From NCBI GenBank assembly GCA_945860205.1, contig CAMARK010000018.1, positions 1 through 60,456 on the forward strand: a stretch of 60,456 nt of DNA, read 5' to 3'. Source of the DNA: Reyranella massiliensis 521. Lineage in GTDB: Bacteria > Pseudomonadota > Alphaproteobacteria > Reyranellales > Reyranellaceae. Shown one piece after another: positions 1 through 9,086 of this stretch. The notes beneath the pieces were generated by a model, which was not told the origin of the DNA, did not search any database, and saw only the letters and a program-made list of their open reading frames with translations. The position numbers and the translations under genes are program-made. The number at the start of each line of letters is the position of its first letter. Position 1 is the stretch's first letter.

Positions 1-320
1 CATGCCAGCGGCCGTCCAACGCAAAGCCATCCCGGCATTCCGCCATCGTTTGACGTTGCGGCAGACGCGGCGAATGGTGCCGTTCATATTCTCGATGATG
101 TTGGTGCAGGCGAGCGACCGGCGCAGCTCGGCAGGAAGGCCGAGACGGGTGACGGTGAGGATTTCGTCGATGCCCTCCAGGATGCTGCCGGAGACGCCGG
201 GGGCCTCGTACTCGAGGCGGCGAGCCAGATTGCGGATCAGCCTTTCGGCCTTCGCCGGGTCGCTCAGCTCCCACGCCTGGCGCAGCACCTTCCCAAGGCG
301 TACGCAAATTGGGCTTTCCA
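1..320 (-). pseudogene. IS256-type transposase, C-terminal fragment
   Basis: Reading the minus strand from about 320 down to 1 gives a continuous frame with features of mutator/IS256-type transposases: an ARRLEYEAPGVSGS-like stretch, then SLACTNIIENMNGTIRR and a KRWRNAGMALRWTAAG ending. These are the family's C-terminal signatures. The frame runs off the left edge, so the true end is not visible. Upstream of about position 320 the frame soon meets a stop and similarity ceases, so the N-terminal catalytic part is missing here. It is a truncated mobile-element remnant rather than an active element; no terminal repeat is visible. Family assignment is from recognised motifs only. Confidence 0.75.
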
Positions 321-703
321 CATCGGCCCGTCACCAAAGAGCGTCTTTCCGACGACGTCGAAAAGCTCATGCAGCGGAAGCAGTGTCACAACGGTCTCCA
401 TCACCGAGAGGCGGGACCATTCCCGTCTCCAAGCCGACATTGTGCCACACCGGCCTGTTGATTTTAGGTGGCAGAATTCTTTCACGACGGGGCAGCACTG
501 AGGTGGCGGCGGTCGCCCGGTAGTTGGCACCGCAATTGGCACCGGACTAGCGGTGACAGGGCGGTTTTGGAGGTGACGACGCGGGGTGCCGTGCCGCCGA
601 ATGTCCAACAAAACGGGACCATTCGTTACAGTCAGGTATCATAGGCAATGATGCAAACTGCCCGGGAAGCCCCATATCCCTTGGGTAAGATGCACCCGGT
701 CCC
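321..703. other. Gene-poor spacer between the transposase remnant and the exonuclease gene
   Basis: No gene is supported here. A 115-codon minus-strand frame (264-611) overlaps the transposase remnant in a different frame and has no recognisable domain, so it is more likely debris from the insertion. The stretch contains two copies of TTGGCACCG about 13 bases apart near 525-545. Confidence 0.4.
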
Positions 704-1738
704 ATGGCAACCGACACCCTAAACCCCACCCCTTTGAATCCGCGGGCCTGGCTCTATCCGACGCCCCGCGGCCTTTACTGCGAACCCGGCGACTTCTATG
801 TCGATCCGGCCGTGGCGGTGTCGCGTGCCCTCATCACCCATGGACACGGCGACCATGCGCGGCCCGGCCATCGTGCCGCTCTGGCCACGCCCGAGACGCT
901 GGCCATCATGCGGACCCGTTTCGCCGACATGCCCGAAACGGCTCAGCAGCCGCTGGCCTACGGCGAGGCCATCCGCCTGGGCGAAGTCGAAGTCCGCCTG
1001 GCCCCGGCCGGCCACATCCTGGGCTCGGCGCAAGCAGTGCTGGCATATCGCGGCCAGCACATCGTGGTCTCGGGCGACTTCAAGCGCCGGCCCGACCCCA
1101 CCTGTCCTCCGTTTGAGCCAGTGCCGTGCGATGTCTTCATCACCGAGGCGACCTTCGCCCTGCCGGTCTTCCATCATCCCTCCGATGCCGGCGAGATTGC
1201 TAAGCTGCTGCGCTCCGTCGCCACCTTCCCCGAACGTACGCATCTGGTGGGCGTCTACGCGCTGGGCAAGTGCCAGCGCGTGATCAAGCTCCTGCGCGCC
1301 GCCGGCTACGACAAGCGCCTCTGGCTGCACGGCGGCCTGCTGTCGCTCTGCAAGCTCTACCAGGACCACGGCATCGATCTCGGCGACGTGGCGCCGGTGT
1401 CCGACGCCATCCTCGAAACCTTCAAGGGCGCCATCGTGCTCTGCCCGCCCTCGGCCATGGCCGACCGCTGGTCAAGGCGCTTCGCTGATCCGGTGGCGGC
1501 CTTGTGCTCGGGCTGGATGGGCGTGCGGGCCCGCGCCCGCCAGCGCGGCGCCGAACTGCCGCTGGTGATCTCCGACCATGCCGACTGGCCCGAGCTGACG
1601 CAGACCCTGAAGGACGTGGGTGCGCCCAAGGTCTGGGTGACGCATGGCCGCGAGGAGGCGCTGGTCCACTACGCCCGCTCGATCGGCATCGATGCCGAGG
1701 CGCTGCATCTCGCCGGCCGCGAGGAAGAAGGCGCCTGA
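704..1738 (+). CDS. Ligase-associated MBL-fold DNA exonuclease
   Basis: A 344-residue metallo-beta-lactamase-fold protein of the ligase-associated DNA exonuclease type. The metal-binding motif is visible as THGHGDHARPGH, with H46, H48, D50 and H51 as likely Zn ligands, and a later SGDFKRR stretch supplies the second Asp region. A C-terminal VTHGREEAL segment is typical of the beta-CASP/RNA-specificity group. The gene ends four bases before the GTG of an ATP-dependent ligase, a pairing seen in bacterial DNA-damage operons of this family. The usual helicase and phosphoesterase partners are not adjacent. The role in end processing before ligation is inferred from the family. Confidence 0.9.
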   Translation: MATDTLNPTPLNPRAWLYPTPRGLYCEPGDFYVDPAVAVSRALITHGHGDHARPGHRAALATPETLAIMRTRFADMPETAQQPLAYGEAIRLGEVEVRLAPAGHILGSAQAVLAYRGQHIVVSGDFKRRPDPTCPPFEPVPCDVFITEATFALPVFHHPSDAGEIAKLLRSVATFPERTHLVGVYALGKCQRVIKLLRAAGYDKRLWLHGGLLSLCKLYQDHGIDLGDVAPVSDAILETFKGAIVLCPPSAMADRWSRRFADPVAALCSGWMGVRARARQRGAELPLVISDHADWPELTQTLKDVGAPKVWVTHGREEALVHYARSIGIDAEALHLAGREEEGA

Positions 1739-1741
1739 ACC

Positions 1742-3334
1742 GTGCAGGCCTTCGCCCAGCTTCTCGATTCTCTGGCGTTCGAGTCGGCGCGCAACGCCAA
1801 GCTCCGGTTGATCGAGGCCTATTTACGCGCCGCACCGGATCCGGATCGGGGCTGGGCGCTGGCGGCGTTGACCGGAGGCCTCGACTTTCCCGCCGCCAAA
1901 CCGGCGCTGCTGCGCGGCTTCGGCCAGGACAAGATCGGCCCCGAACTCTTTGCCCTCTCCTACGACTATGTCGGCGATCTCGCCGAGACGCTGGCGCTCA
2001 TCTGGGAGACCGATCCCTCAGCCGGCCCGCCGCCTAGCCTGGCCGAGGTCGTTGAGACCCTGCAGCGCGCCACCAAGACTCAGACGCCGGCGATCCTTAA
2101 ACGCTGGCTGGATGTGCTCGATTCGACCGGCCGCTGGGCGCTGCTGAAGCTGCTGACCGGCGCACTGCGGGTCGGTGTTTCGGCCCGGCTCGCCAAGCAG
2201 GCCGCCGCCAACATCGGCAGTCAGCCGGTCGATGCCGTGGAGGAGATGTGGCACGGTCTCTCGCCGCCCTACCTTCCACTGTTCGATTGGCTGCTCAACG
2301 GCGCACCTCGACCGCAGACAAATGCCGGCGGCGCCTTCCTGCCGGCAATGCTGGCCAATCCCATCGACCGCTCAGAGCTCGACGCGCTCGACCCCGCGCA
2401 TTTCCGCGCCGAATGGAAATGGGACGGCATTCGCGTTCAGATTGCGGCCTCGGGCGACGTGAAGCGGCTTTATAGCCGCGCTGGCGAGGACATCTCCGGG
2501 TCGTTCCCGGACATCGTAGAGGCGATCGATTTCGAAGGTACGTTCGACGGCGAGCTGCTGGTCCGCCGCGAGGAGGCCGTGGCGCCGTTCAACGACCTGC
2601 AGCAGCGCCTCAACCGCAAGAGCGTGACGGCCAAGATGCTGAAAGAGCATCCCGCGCATGTCAGGCTTTACGACGTGCTGTTCCTGGAGGGCCAGGACCT
2701 GCGCGCGCTCTCCTTCGATGAGCGGCGCATCAGGCTGGAAGCCTGGATGGCGCTAAAACCGCGCCAGCGTTTCGACCTCTCGCCGCTGGTGCCGTTCAGG
2801 GACTGGACACATCTCGCCGAGATGCGCGAGGAAGCGCGACACGACAGCGTCGAAGGGCTGATGCTGAAGCGCGGCGACAGCGCCTACCTTGCCGGAAGGC
2901 CGAGGGGTCCGTGGTTCAAGTGGAAGCGCGATCCGATGCTGGCCGATTGTGTGCTGATGTATGCACAGCGCGGCCACGGCAAGCGCAGCTCGTTCTATTC
3001 CGACTTCACCTTCGGCTGCTGGCGCGCAGCAAGCTCAGAGGGCGCCGAGGACAAGCGCGAGCTGGCGCCGGTCGGCAAGGCCTACTTCGGCTTCACCGAC
3101 GAGGAACTGCGCTGGCTCGACAAGTGGGTGCGCGACCACACCACGAACCGCTTCGGGCCGGTGCGCGAAGTGACGCAAGAGCTGGTGCTAGAAGTGGCTT
3201 TCGACGGCATCGCCCGGTCGAGTCGCCACAAATCGGGTGTGGCCTTGCGCTTTCCGCGAATCAGTCGCATCCGGACGGACAAGCCGGCGGCCGAAGCCGA
3301 CACCGTCGACAACCTCCTGCGGCTCTTGCCGTAA
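1742..3334 (+). CDS. ATP-dependent DNA ligase (cisplatin-damage-response type)
   Basis: A 530-residue ATP-dependent ligase. The N-terminal ~190 residues form the DNA-binding domain; the adenylation domain carries the active-site lysine in EWKWDGIR (K226). Motif III appears as FDGELLVRR, motif IV as EGLMLKR and motif V as WFKWKRDP, followed by an OB-fold C-terminus. The start is a GTG at 1742, with the purine-rich GAGGAAGAAGG upstream inside the preceding exonuclease gene, so the two are translationally coupled. Members of this family join nicks and help survival of crosslink damage; they are distinct from the NAD-dependent replicative LigA. The assignment is firm, the exact repair role inferred. 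Confidence 0.93.
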   Translation: MQAFAQLLDSLAFESARNAKLRLIEAYLRAAPDPDRGWALAALTGGLDFPAAKPALLRGFGQDKIGPELFALSYDYVGDLAETLALIWETDPSAGPPPSLAEVVETLQRATKTQTPAILKRWLDVLDSTGRWALLKLLTGALRVGVSARLAKQAAANIGSQPVDAVEEMWHGLSPPYLPLFDWLLNGAPRPQTNAGGAFLPAMLANPIDRSELDALDPAHFRAEWKWDGIRVQIAASGDVKRLYSRAGEDISGSFPDIVEAIDFEGTFDGELLVRREEAVAPFNDLQQRLNRKSVTAKMLKEHPAHVRLYDVLFLEGQDLRALSFDERRIRLEAWMALKPRQRFDLSPLVPFRDWTHLAEMREEARHDSVEGLMLKRGDSAYLAGRPRGPWFKWKRDPMLADCVLMYAQRGHGKRSSFYSDFTFGCWRAASSEGAEDKRELAPVGKAYFGFTDEELRWLDKWVRDHTTNRFGPVREVTQELVLEVAFDGIARSSRHKSGVALRFPRISRIRTDKPAAEADTVDNLLRLLP

Positions 3335-3363
3335 CGGGCCTGCAACACCATTATCTGGACGAC

Positions 3364-4356
3364 ATGATCGACCCATTTGGCCGCCATATTTCCTATCTCC
3401 GCGTTTCGGTGACGGACCGCTGCGACTTCCGCTGTGTCTATTGCATGGCCGAGGACATGACCTTCCTGCCCAAGGCGGAAGTGCTGTCGCTCGAGGAGCT
3501 GGAACGGCTGTGCAGCGCCTTCGTGCGCCGCGGCGTCAAGAAGCTCAGGCTGACCGGCGGTGAGCCGCTGGTGCGCAAGAACGTGATGTCGCTGTTCCGC
3601 GGCCTCGGCAAGCACCTGGACAGCGGCGCCCTGGAAGAGCTGACGCTCACCACCAACGGCAGCCAGCTCGCCAAGTACGCCAAGGAACTGGCGGCGATCG
3701 GCGTGCGCCGCGTGAATGTTTCCATGGACACGCTCGACCCGGCCAAGTTCCGCGAACTGACGCGCTGGGGCGATCTCGACCAGGTGATGCGCGGCCTCGA
3801 TGCCGCCCAGCAGGCCGGTCTGCACATCAAGATCAACGCCGTGGCGCTGCGCGGCGTGAACGACATGGAATTCGACGATCTGATCCGTTTTAGCCACGGC
3901 CGCGGCATGGACCTGGTCCTGATCGAGGTCATGCCGATGGGCGAGATCGGTGCCGATGCACGGCTCGACCAGTATCTGCCGCTGTCGCTGGCCCGGAGCG
4001 AAATCGCCAAGCACTTCACGCTGAGCGAGACCGACTACCAGACCGGCGGACCGGCGCGGTATTTCAAGGTCGAGGAGACCGGCGGGCGCCTCGGCTTCAT
4101 CACGCCGCTCACCCACAATTTCTGCGAAAGCTGCAACCGCGTCCGCCTGACCTGCACCGGCACGCTCTACATGTGCCTCGGCCAGGAAGATGCCGCCGAC
4201 CTGCGCGGCCCGCTGCGGGCCTCCGAAAGCGACGAGATCCTCGACCAGGCGATCACCGCGGCGATCGCGCGCAAACCCAAGGGCCACGATTTCATCATCG
4301 ATCGCCGCCACACCGGCCCTGCCGTCCCCCGCCACATGAGCGTGACCGGCGGCTGA
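3364..4356 (+). CDS. moaA: GTP 3',8-cyclase MoaA
   Basis: A 330-residue radical SAM enzyme that starts molybdenum cofactor synthesis by converting GTP to the cyclic 8-hydropterin precursor. The N-terminal cluster motif is C20-x3-C24-x2-C27 ([11 protein letters not shown]), and a second Fe-S site near the C-terminus is shown by [13 protein letters not shown] and a further Cys in LYMCLG. The protein ends in Gly-Gly, as needed for activity in MoaA. The frame stays open upstream into the ligase gene, but ATG 3364 begins exactly where the family begins ([18 protein letters not shown]). It lies 29 bases after the ligase. No other Moco gene is adjacent; a modA/ModE pair lies far away at 55-56 kb. 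Confidence 0.96.
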   Translation: MIDPFGRHISYLRVSVTDRCDFRCVYCMAEDMTFLPKAEVLSLEELERLCSAFVRRGVKKLRLTGGEPLVRKNVMSLFRGLGKHLDSGALEELTLTTNGSQLAKYAKELAAIGVRRVNVSMDTLDPAKFRELTRWGDLDQVMRGLDAAQQAGLHIKINAVALRGVNDMEFDDLIRFSHGRGMDLVLIEVMPMGEIGADARLDQYLPLSLARSEIAKHFTLSETDYQTGGPARYFKVEETGGRLGFITPLTHNFCESCNRVRLTCTGTLYMCLGQEDAADLRGPLRASESDEILDQAITAAIARKPKGHDFIIDRRHTGPAVPRHMSVTGG

Positions 4357-4372
4357 TCGAAAATCCGCGCCG

Positions 4373-5293
4373 TCAGGGCGCGGGGTTGGTCGGCGCGCTC
4401 TTGATCGAGGCCCGTCGTACGGCCTCGCGGTGCGAGATGTAGAGCGCGCTGGCGAAGATCACCGCGGCGCCGACGAAGGTCCAGACATCGGGCTGCTGGA
4501 AGAACAGGAAATAGCCCAGCAGCGTGTTCCAGATCAGCGACAGGAAGCCGATGGGCTGCAGCAGCGTGATGTCGGCGAGCTGATAGCCGCGCTGCTGGCA
4601 GACGTGTCCCAGGGTGCCGGCGAGGCCCGCCGCCACGAACCACAGCAGGTCGACCCAACTCGGCGTCTGCCAGAACCAGAGGGCGACGGGGAAGGCGCAG
4701 ATCACGATCACGATGTTCTGCCAGATCACGATGGTGTTGGCCGAGTCGGTGCGGGCCAGCGCCTTGGAGATCAGGTTCGAGGCCGAGAATATCGGCGTCG
4801 AGACCAGGATGCAGATCACGCCGAGATGGATGTCGCCGAAGCCCGGCCGGATGATGATCATGGCGCCGGCGAAGCCCACCATGACGGCGATCCAGCGCCT
4901 GAGCCGCACGTCCTCGGCCAGGAACAGCGCCGCGCCGATGGTGACGAAGATCGGCCCCGTGAAACCGAGCGCCGTGATCTCGGCCAGGGTCGTGAGCGGT
5001 AGCGCCACGAACCACAGCATCATGCCGGCCGTGTGGATGGCGCCGCGCGAGACGTGCAGGCCAAGGCGGTTGGTGTGAAGCGAACGGTAGAGCCCGAGCT
5101 GGATTATGACGGGCACCAGGATCAGCGCACCGAACAGGTAGCGCAGGAACGCCATCACGAAGGGATTGAGGTGCTGCGCCGGAATCAGCGTGAAGACGTT
5201 CAGCGCCGCGAACAGGAGCCCCGACAGGGCGACCCAGAGGATGCCGCGCAGATTGGGCGGCAGCGCGAGCCAGCGGGCAACGAGAGCGGACAC
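4373..5293 (-). CDS. EamA/DMT-family membrane transporter
   Basis: A 306-residue integral membrane protein with about ten hydrophobic segments arranged as two EamA repeats (roughly residues 15-145 and 160-290), the layout of drug/metabolite exporters. The second repeat ends in GAAVIFASALYISHREA, a common form for this family. Substrate cannot be told from sequence. It converges on moaA with 16 bases between stop codons and follows the ChaC-like gene on the same strand after a 40-base gap. Confidence 0.88.
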   Translation of the reverse strand: MSALVARWLALPPNLRGILWVALSGLLFAALNVFTLIPAQHLNPFVMAFLRYLFGALILVPVIIQLGLYRSLHTNRLGLHVSRGAIHTAGMMLWFVALPLTTLAEITALGFTGPIFVTIGAALFLAEDVRLRRWIAVMVGFAGAMIIIRPGFGDIHLGVICILVSTPIFSASNLISKALARTDSANTIVIWQNIVIVICAFPVALWFWQTPSWVDLLWFVAAGLAGTLGHVCQQRGYQLADITLLQPIGFLSLIWNTLLGYFLFFQQPDVWTFVGAAVIFASALYISHREAVRRASIKSAPTNPAP

Positions 5294-5333
5294 GCCGCAA
5301 CTATGTCACACGGCCTGCAGCGAAGCACCCGGT

Positions 5334-6050
5334 CTAGGCCTCGCCGACTGCCTCGGCGTCGACCGGCACCGGCGCAGCGACGCTCTCGCCGCGCAGGTCC
5401 GCGACCCGTTGCACCAATTCCTCGATGTAGGGATCATGGATGTCGAGCGACCGCGCGTGCTCGGCGGTGTTGGTGAGATAGTCGCGGCAGGCGCCTCGCC
5501 TTCCCTCGGCGAAGGCGATGTGGTGGGCGGCCCGCTCCATCGAGAGGTCGCCGCAATACTGGCAATGGGCGGTGTCGACCACGAAGGTGACGGACGTCAC
5601 GGTGCGCCCGTCGCGCAGCCTGGTCGGCACCCAGCGCGCCTGATAGACGCCCGACAGCATCTCGCGGTTCCACAGGATCGCCAGCTCGCTGCGGACCTGG
5701 TCCGGCGACAGGCGATAGGCGATGCCCTCGCACGAGCCGCCGCCTTCGAGCGCCAGCATCAGCCCGGGCAATTCGGGCGTGCCGCGTCCGAGCGGCACCC
5801 AGAAGCAGAAGGACCGGCGCCAGCCCTCGATCCTGCAGGGCTGGGCTTCGGCGAAGTCGAAGGCGGGATTCCACATCAGCGAGCCGTAGGCGAACACCCA
5901 CGCTTCCTCGCCTGGTTGATAGCGCGCCAGCGCCTCCTGCAGGCTTGCCTCGCGCTGCTCCGCCGACAGGAAGAAGTCGTAGCCGGCCTTGCGGGCGTCG
6001 GCGACGATCTGGTCGATGCGTTCGGAGCTCAGGTCCTCGCGTGTCAGCAA
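5334..6050 (-). CDS. ChaC-like gamma-glutamylcyclotransferase
   Basis: A 238-residue protein of the ChaC group, which cleaves glutathione to 5-oxoproline and Cys-Gly in characterised members. The defining VFAYGSLMWNP motif lies at about residues 53-63, and the C-terminal YLTNTAEHARSLDIHDPYIEELV segment is typical. The open frame continues upstream into the MaoC gene, but a TTG at 6050 has GAGAGGA six bases upstream and lies 11 bases after the MaoC stop, so it is the preferred start. About 45 residues precede the ChaC core. The physiological substrate here is inferred. Confidence 0.85.
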   Translation of the reverse strand: MLTREDLSSERIDQIVADARKAGYDFFLSAEQREASLQEALARYQPGEEAWVFAYGSLMWNPAFDFAEAQPCRIEGWRRSFCFWVPLGRGTPELPGLMLALEGGGSCEGIAYRLSPDQVRSELAILWNREMLSGVYQARWVPTRLRDGRTVTSVTFVVDTAHCQYCGDLSMERAAHHIAFAEGRRGACRDYLTNTAEHARSLDIHDPYIEELVQRVADLRGESVAAPVPVDAEAVGEA

Positions 6051-6061
6051 GTCCGGTCCTC

Positions 6062-6529
6062 TCAGGTGCCGTACACGATCGACATGGTCTCGGCGACGCA
6101 GGCCGGCCGCTCCTGGCCCTCGATCTCGATCGTGACCTGGTTGGTGAGGCGCACGCCGCCCTTGTCCATCGGATCGGCCGCGATCAGCTTGGCCCGGGCG
6201 CGCACGCGCGATCCCGCCGGAACAGGGCTGGTGAAGCGCACCTTGTTGCAGCCGTAGTTGATGCCGTTGCGGACGTTGTTGATGTGCGAAATCTGGTGAT
6301 TGAGCATCGGGATCAGCGACAGCGTCAGAAAGCCATGGGCGATGGTCTTGCCGCCCGGCATGTCCTTCTTTGCCCGCTCGACATCGACGTGGATCCATTG
6401 ATGGTCGCCGGTGGCCTCGGCGAACTGGTTGATCCGCTCCTGCGAGACGTCCACCCAGTCGCTCACCCCGATTTCCTGCCCCACGTATTTCGACATCTCG
6501 TTGGGGTGGGCGAATTCTCTTTTGGCCAT
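6062..6529 (-). CDS. MaoC-family (NodN-like) dehydratase
   Basis: A 155-residue hotdog-fold protein. The hydratase motif is seen as FAEATGDHQWIHVD at about residues 35-48, in which the Asp-His pair corresponds to the catalytic residues of R-specific enoyl-CoA hydratases and NodN-like proteins. AHGFLTLSLIP further along is another common family segment. It probably hydrates an enoyl thioester, substrate unknown. It is the first gene of a run with the ChaC-like gene and is divergent from an enoyl-CoA hydratase at 6783. Confidence 0.88.
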   Translation of the reverse strand: MAKREFAHPNEMSKYVGQEIGVSDWVDVSQERINQFAEATGDHQWIHVDVERAKKDMPGGKTIAHGFLTLSLIPMLNHQISHINNVRNGINYGCNKVRFTSPVPAGSRVRARAKLIAADPMDKGGVRLTNQVTIEIEGQERPACVAETMSIVYGT

Positions 6530-6663
6530 TTCCTACCTCGGCGACAATTTTTTCTCAGCAACTGCAAGATACCACGAGATCGTCCGGTTGTGGTCAAGCG
6601 TCCCGTCTGGGGAGAACGCCGGGCCGCACTGCGATCCTAACGGAACCGGCCTCGTCGAGGCCG

Positions 6664-6712
6664 TTCAATCGGGTGCCATTTGTTGCAGGCTGGTGCCATT
6701 TGTAGCGGTTTG
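6664..6712. repeat. Paired GGTGCCATTTGT direct repeat
   Basis: Two copies of GGTGCCATTTGT lie about 20 bases apart in the divergent promoter region between the MaoC-like gene and the enoyl-CoA hydratase. They could be binding sites for a regulator of either gene. No palindrome accompanies them. Confidence 0.4.
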
Positions 6713-6782
6713 TCGCGTTTGTATCGTCGCCGAGTTTTGCCCATCATGCGAGCAACAAAAATGCACAGGAGGAGACCCGGCG

Positions 6783-7604
6783 ATGGCCTACGAAACCGTT
6801 CTCTATGAGGTCGCCGACCGCATCTGCACCGTCACGCTGAACCGGCCGGACAGGCTGAATGCCTGGACCCGCCAGATGCATCTCGACCTCAAGGACGCCA
6901 TGCACACGGCCGGCGCCGACCCCGAGGTCCGGGCCATCATCCTGACCGGCGCGGGCCGCGGCTTCTGCGCCGGCGCCGACATGGGAGGCCTGCAGGCCAT
7001 CGGCGCTGGCGCCGCCACCGACCGTTCGAGCAAGGCCCAGGAAGGTCTGCCCGGCGGCAGCACGCTGGCCGAGTTCAAGATGAACTACTCGTACTTTCCC
7101 TCCATCCCGAAGTTCATCATCGCTGCGATCAACGGCCCGTGCGCCGGCCTCGGCCTCGTCATCCCGCTCTACGCCGACCTGCGCTTCGCCTCCGAATCGG
7201 CGGTATTCACGACCGCATTCGCCCAGCGCGGCCTGATAGCCGAGCACGGCGTGAGCTGGCTGCTGCCGCGGCTGATCGGCCTGCCGGCCGCGATGGATCT
7301 CCTGTGTTCGGCCCGCAAGTTCCGCGCCCCCGAGGCGCTGGCGCTGGGCCTGGTGAGCCGCGTCATCGCCGACGACAGGCTGCTCGCCGAGGCGCAGGCC
7401 TATGCCACGCTGCTGGCCAACACGGTCTCGCCGCGCTCCGTCGCGGTGATGAAGCGCCAGCTCTGGGAGGCCGAATTCCAGACCCTGGCCGAGGCCACAG
7501 TGCAGGCCAATCACGAGATGGATCTCTCCTTCCAGACCTCCGATTTCAAGGAAGGCGTCGCCCACTACCTCGAGAAGCGCGCGGCGCGATTCACGGGGAA
7601 ATAG
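6783..7604 (+). CDS. Enoyl-CoA hydratase/isomerase family protein
   Basis: A 273-residue crotonase-fold protein. It shows the CoA-binding and oxyanion-hole elements TGAGRGFCAGADM (about residues 56-68) and AINGPCAGLGL (about 118-128). The usual catalytic Glu positions are not both evident, so hydratase versus isomerase activity is open. ATG 6783 has a strong AGGAGGAG ten bases upstream. A weak frame continues upstream of it but has no family similarity. Its neighbour at 7874-8740 on the opposite strand is a paralogue with the same motifs. Confidence 0.9.
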   Translation: MAYETVLYEVADRICTVTLNRPDRLNAWTRQMHLDLKDAMHTAGADPEVRAIILTGAGRGFCAGADMGGLQAIGAGAATDRSSKAQEGLPGGSTLAEFKMNYSYFPSIPKFIIAAINGPCAGLGLVIPLYADLRFASESAVFTTAFAQRGLIAEHGVSWLLPRLIGLPAAMDLLCSARKFRAPEALALGLVSRVIADDRLLAEAQAYATLLANTVSPRSVAVMKRQLWEAEFQTLAEATVQANHEMDLSFQTSDFKEGVAHYLEKRAARFTGK

Positions 7605-7873
7605 GCGGGCAACCGAACCGAGCGAGTGGGACAGGGGTCTACGTCGCCCTGCCTTTACATTTTTCCAGTCAAGTTGTTGATCTTGCTGGAAAAATCAGGT
7701 GTCGCAAAGATTGGACATTGGACACCGAATGACTTGTTTTACGTCGCCGTCCCTTCCGGACGGGCCGGTGGCGGGCCCAATACAAGCGCGATCGGTCCCC
7801 TCGCCGGCTCTGCCGTCGACGACAGGAATATCAGGATGATAGGATAAGTCAATAGGCTTATCTGGCGACGACC

Positions 7874-8740
7874 CTATTTTCCGAACTGCCGCTCCGTCCA
7901 CCACGGGAAATACGATGGCATGCCGGTGCTCACCTTCATGGGGAATCTGGCCGGGCGCTTCTCGAGGAAGGCCGTCACGCCCTCCTTCACGTCGGCCGAC
8001 TTGCCGCGGGCGTAGATGCCCTTGGAGTCGACCTTGTGCGCCTCCATCGGATGGTCGGCGCCCAGCATCTTCCAGATCATGTGCCGGTTCAGCGCAACCG
8101 AGACCGGCGCGGTGTTGTCGGCGATCTCGCGCGCCAGCGCATAGGCTGCCGGCAGCAGGGAATCGGGCTTGTGGATCGAGCGCACGAGTCGGCCGGCCAA
8201 GGCTTCCTCGGCGCCAAAGACCCGCCCGGTCATGACCCACTCCAGCGCCTGCTGCGGCCCGACCAGGCGCGGCAGAAACCAGCTCGAGCAGGCTTCCATG
8301 ACGATGGCGCGGCGGGTGAACACAAAGCCGTAGCGCGCCGCCTCGGAGGCGAGGCGAATGTCCATCGCCAGCTGCATCGTGATGCCGACGCCGACCGCCG
8401 GGCCATTGCAGGCGGCGATGGTGGGTTTTAGCGACTCATAGGCCCGCAAGGTAAAGAGCCCCCCGCCGTCGCGGTGGCCGTCGAGACCGGGATCGACCGG
8501 CCCGCGATTCTCGGCATTGAAGGTGTTGGCACCGCCCGACAGGTCGGCGCCGGCACAGAAGCCGCGACCCGCACCGGTGAAGACCACCGCGCGCACGTCG
8601 TCGTCGCGGTCGGAACGATCCATGGCGTCGAGAAGCTCCGACAGCATCTTGCCGGTGAAGGCGTTGAGCTTGTCCGGCCGGTTGAGCGTGATGGTGAGGA
8701 TGCCGTCCTTGGTCTCGTACTTGATCTGCTCGTAGTTCAC
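7874..8740 (-). CDS. Enoyl-CoA hydratase/isomerase family protein
   Basis: A 288-residue crotonase-fold protein with TGAGRGFCAGADLSGG (oxyanion hole) and ACNGPAVGVGI motifs and the C-terminal EGVTAFLEKRPARFPMK ending of the family. It starts with GTG at 8740. It is a paralogue of the protein encoded at 6783-7604 and is convergent with it; the intervening 269 bases hold no gene. A SMR-like gene begins 10 bases upstream on the same strand. Its acyl-CoA substrate is not deducible. Confidence 0.9.
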   Translation of the reverse strand: MNYEQIKYETKDGILTITLNRPDKLNAFTGKMLSELLDAMDRSDRDDDVRAVVFTGAGRGFCAGADLSGGANTFNAENRGPVDPGLDGHRDGGGLFTLRAYESLKPTIAACNGPAVGVGITMQLAMDIRLASEAARYGFVFTRRAIVMEACSSWFLPRLVGPQQALEWVMTGRVFGAEEALAGRLVRSIHKPDSLLPAAYALAREIADNTAPVSVALNRHMIWKMLGADHPMEAHKVDSKGIYARGKSADVKEGVTAFLEKRPARFPMKVSTGMPSYFPWWTERQFGK

Positions 8741-8750
8741 GTCCGAACCC

Positions 8751-9083
8751 TCACGCCTGATTGATGAGAATGACGCCGCCCATGATCAGCGCGATGCCGC
8801 CGATCTGTTTTAGGCCAAACGGCTCGCCGAACAGGAAGTGGCCGAGAACGGCGACCAGCGCGTAGGATACCGACACGCTCGGGAAAGCCACCGATACCGG
8901 GATCTTGCGTAACGCGATGATGTAGAGGAACGCCGCCGAGCCGTAGAGGGCGAGGCCCGCGATCGTCGAGGGCCGCATGAGCTGGCTGACGAAATCGGGT
9001 GCATCGGCACCCGCCTTGAGCAGCATCTGGCCGCCGATGCCGGTCAGAATGCCGATACCGAGCGCCACGTAGTAGATCGTCAT
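8751..9083 (-). CDS. Small four-helix EmrE/ArnE-like membrane protein
   Basis: A 110-residue protein with four hydrophobic segments and the GQMLLKAG and IPVSVAFPSVSVSYALVA motifs of small DMT-type proteins. This size and layout fit both small multidrug exporters and the ArnE/ArnF flippase subunits. Its start lies three bases after the stop of an ArnC-like glycosyltransferase, so a role in translocating an undecaprenyl-phosphate sugar is more likely than drug export. That functional reading is an inference from context. Confidence 0.8.
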   Translation of the reverse strand: MTIYYVALGIGILTGIGGQMLLKAGADAPDFVSQLMRPSTIAGLALYGSAAFLYIIALRKIPVSVAFPSVSVSYALVAVLGHFLFGEPFGLKQIGGIALIMGGVILINQA

Positions 9084-9086
9084 CGT

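Noticed and set aside
264..611. 115-codon minus-strand frame next to the transposase remnant
   Set aside because: Overlaps the transposase fragment in another frame and has no recognised domain or ribosome site.
2911..3363. N-terminal extension of moaA
   Set aside because: The frame is open but overlaps the ligase in another frame; MoaA similarity and GG end fit a start at 3364.
3082..4335. 417-codon minus-strand open frame
   Set aside because: Antisense to moaA, whose motifs are unambiguous.
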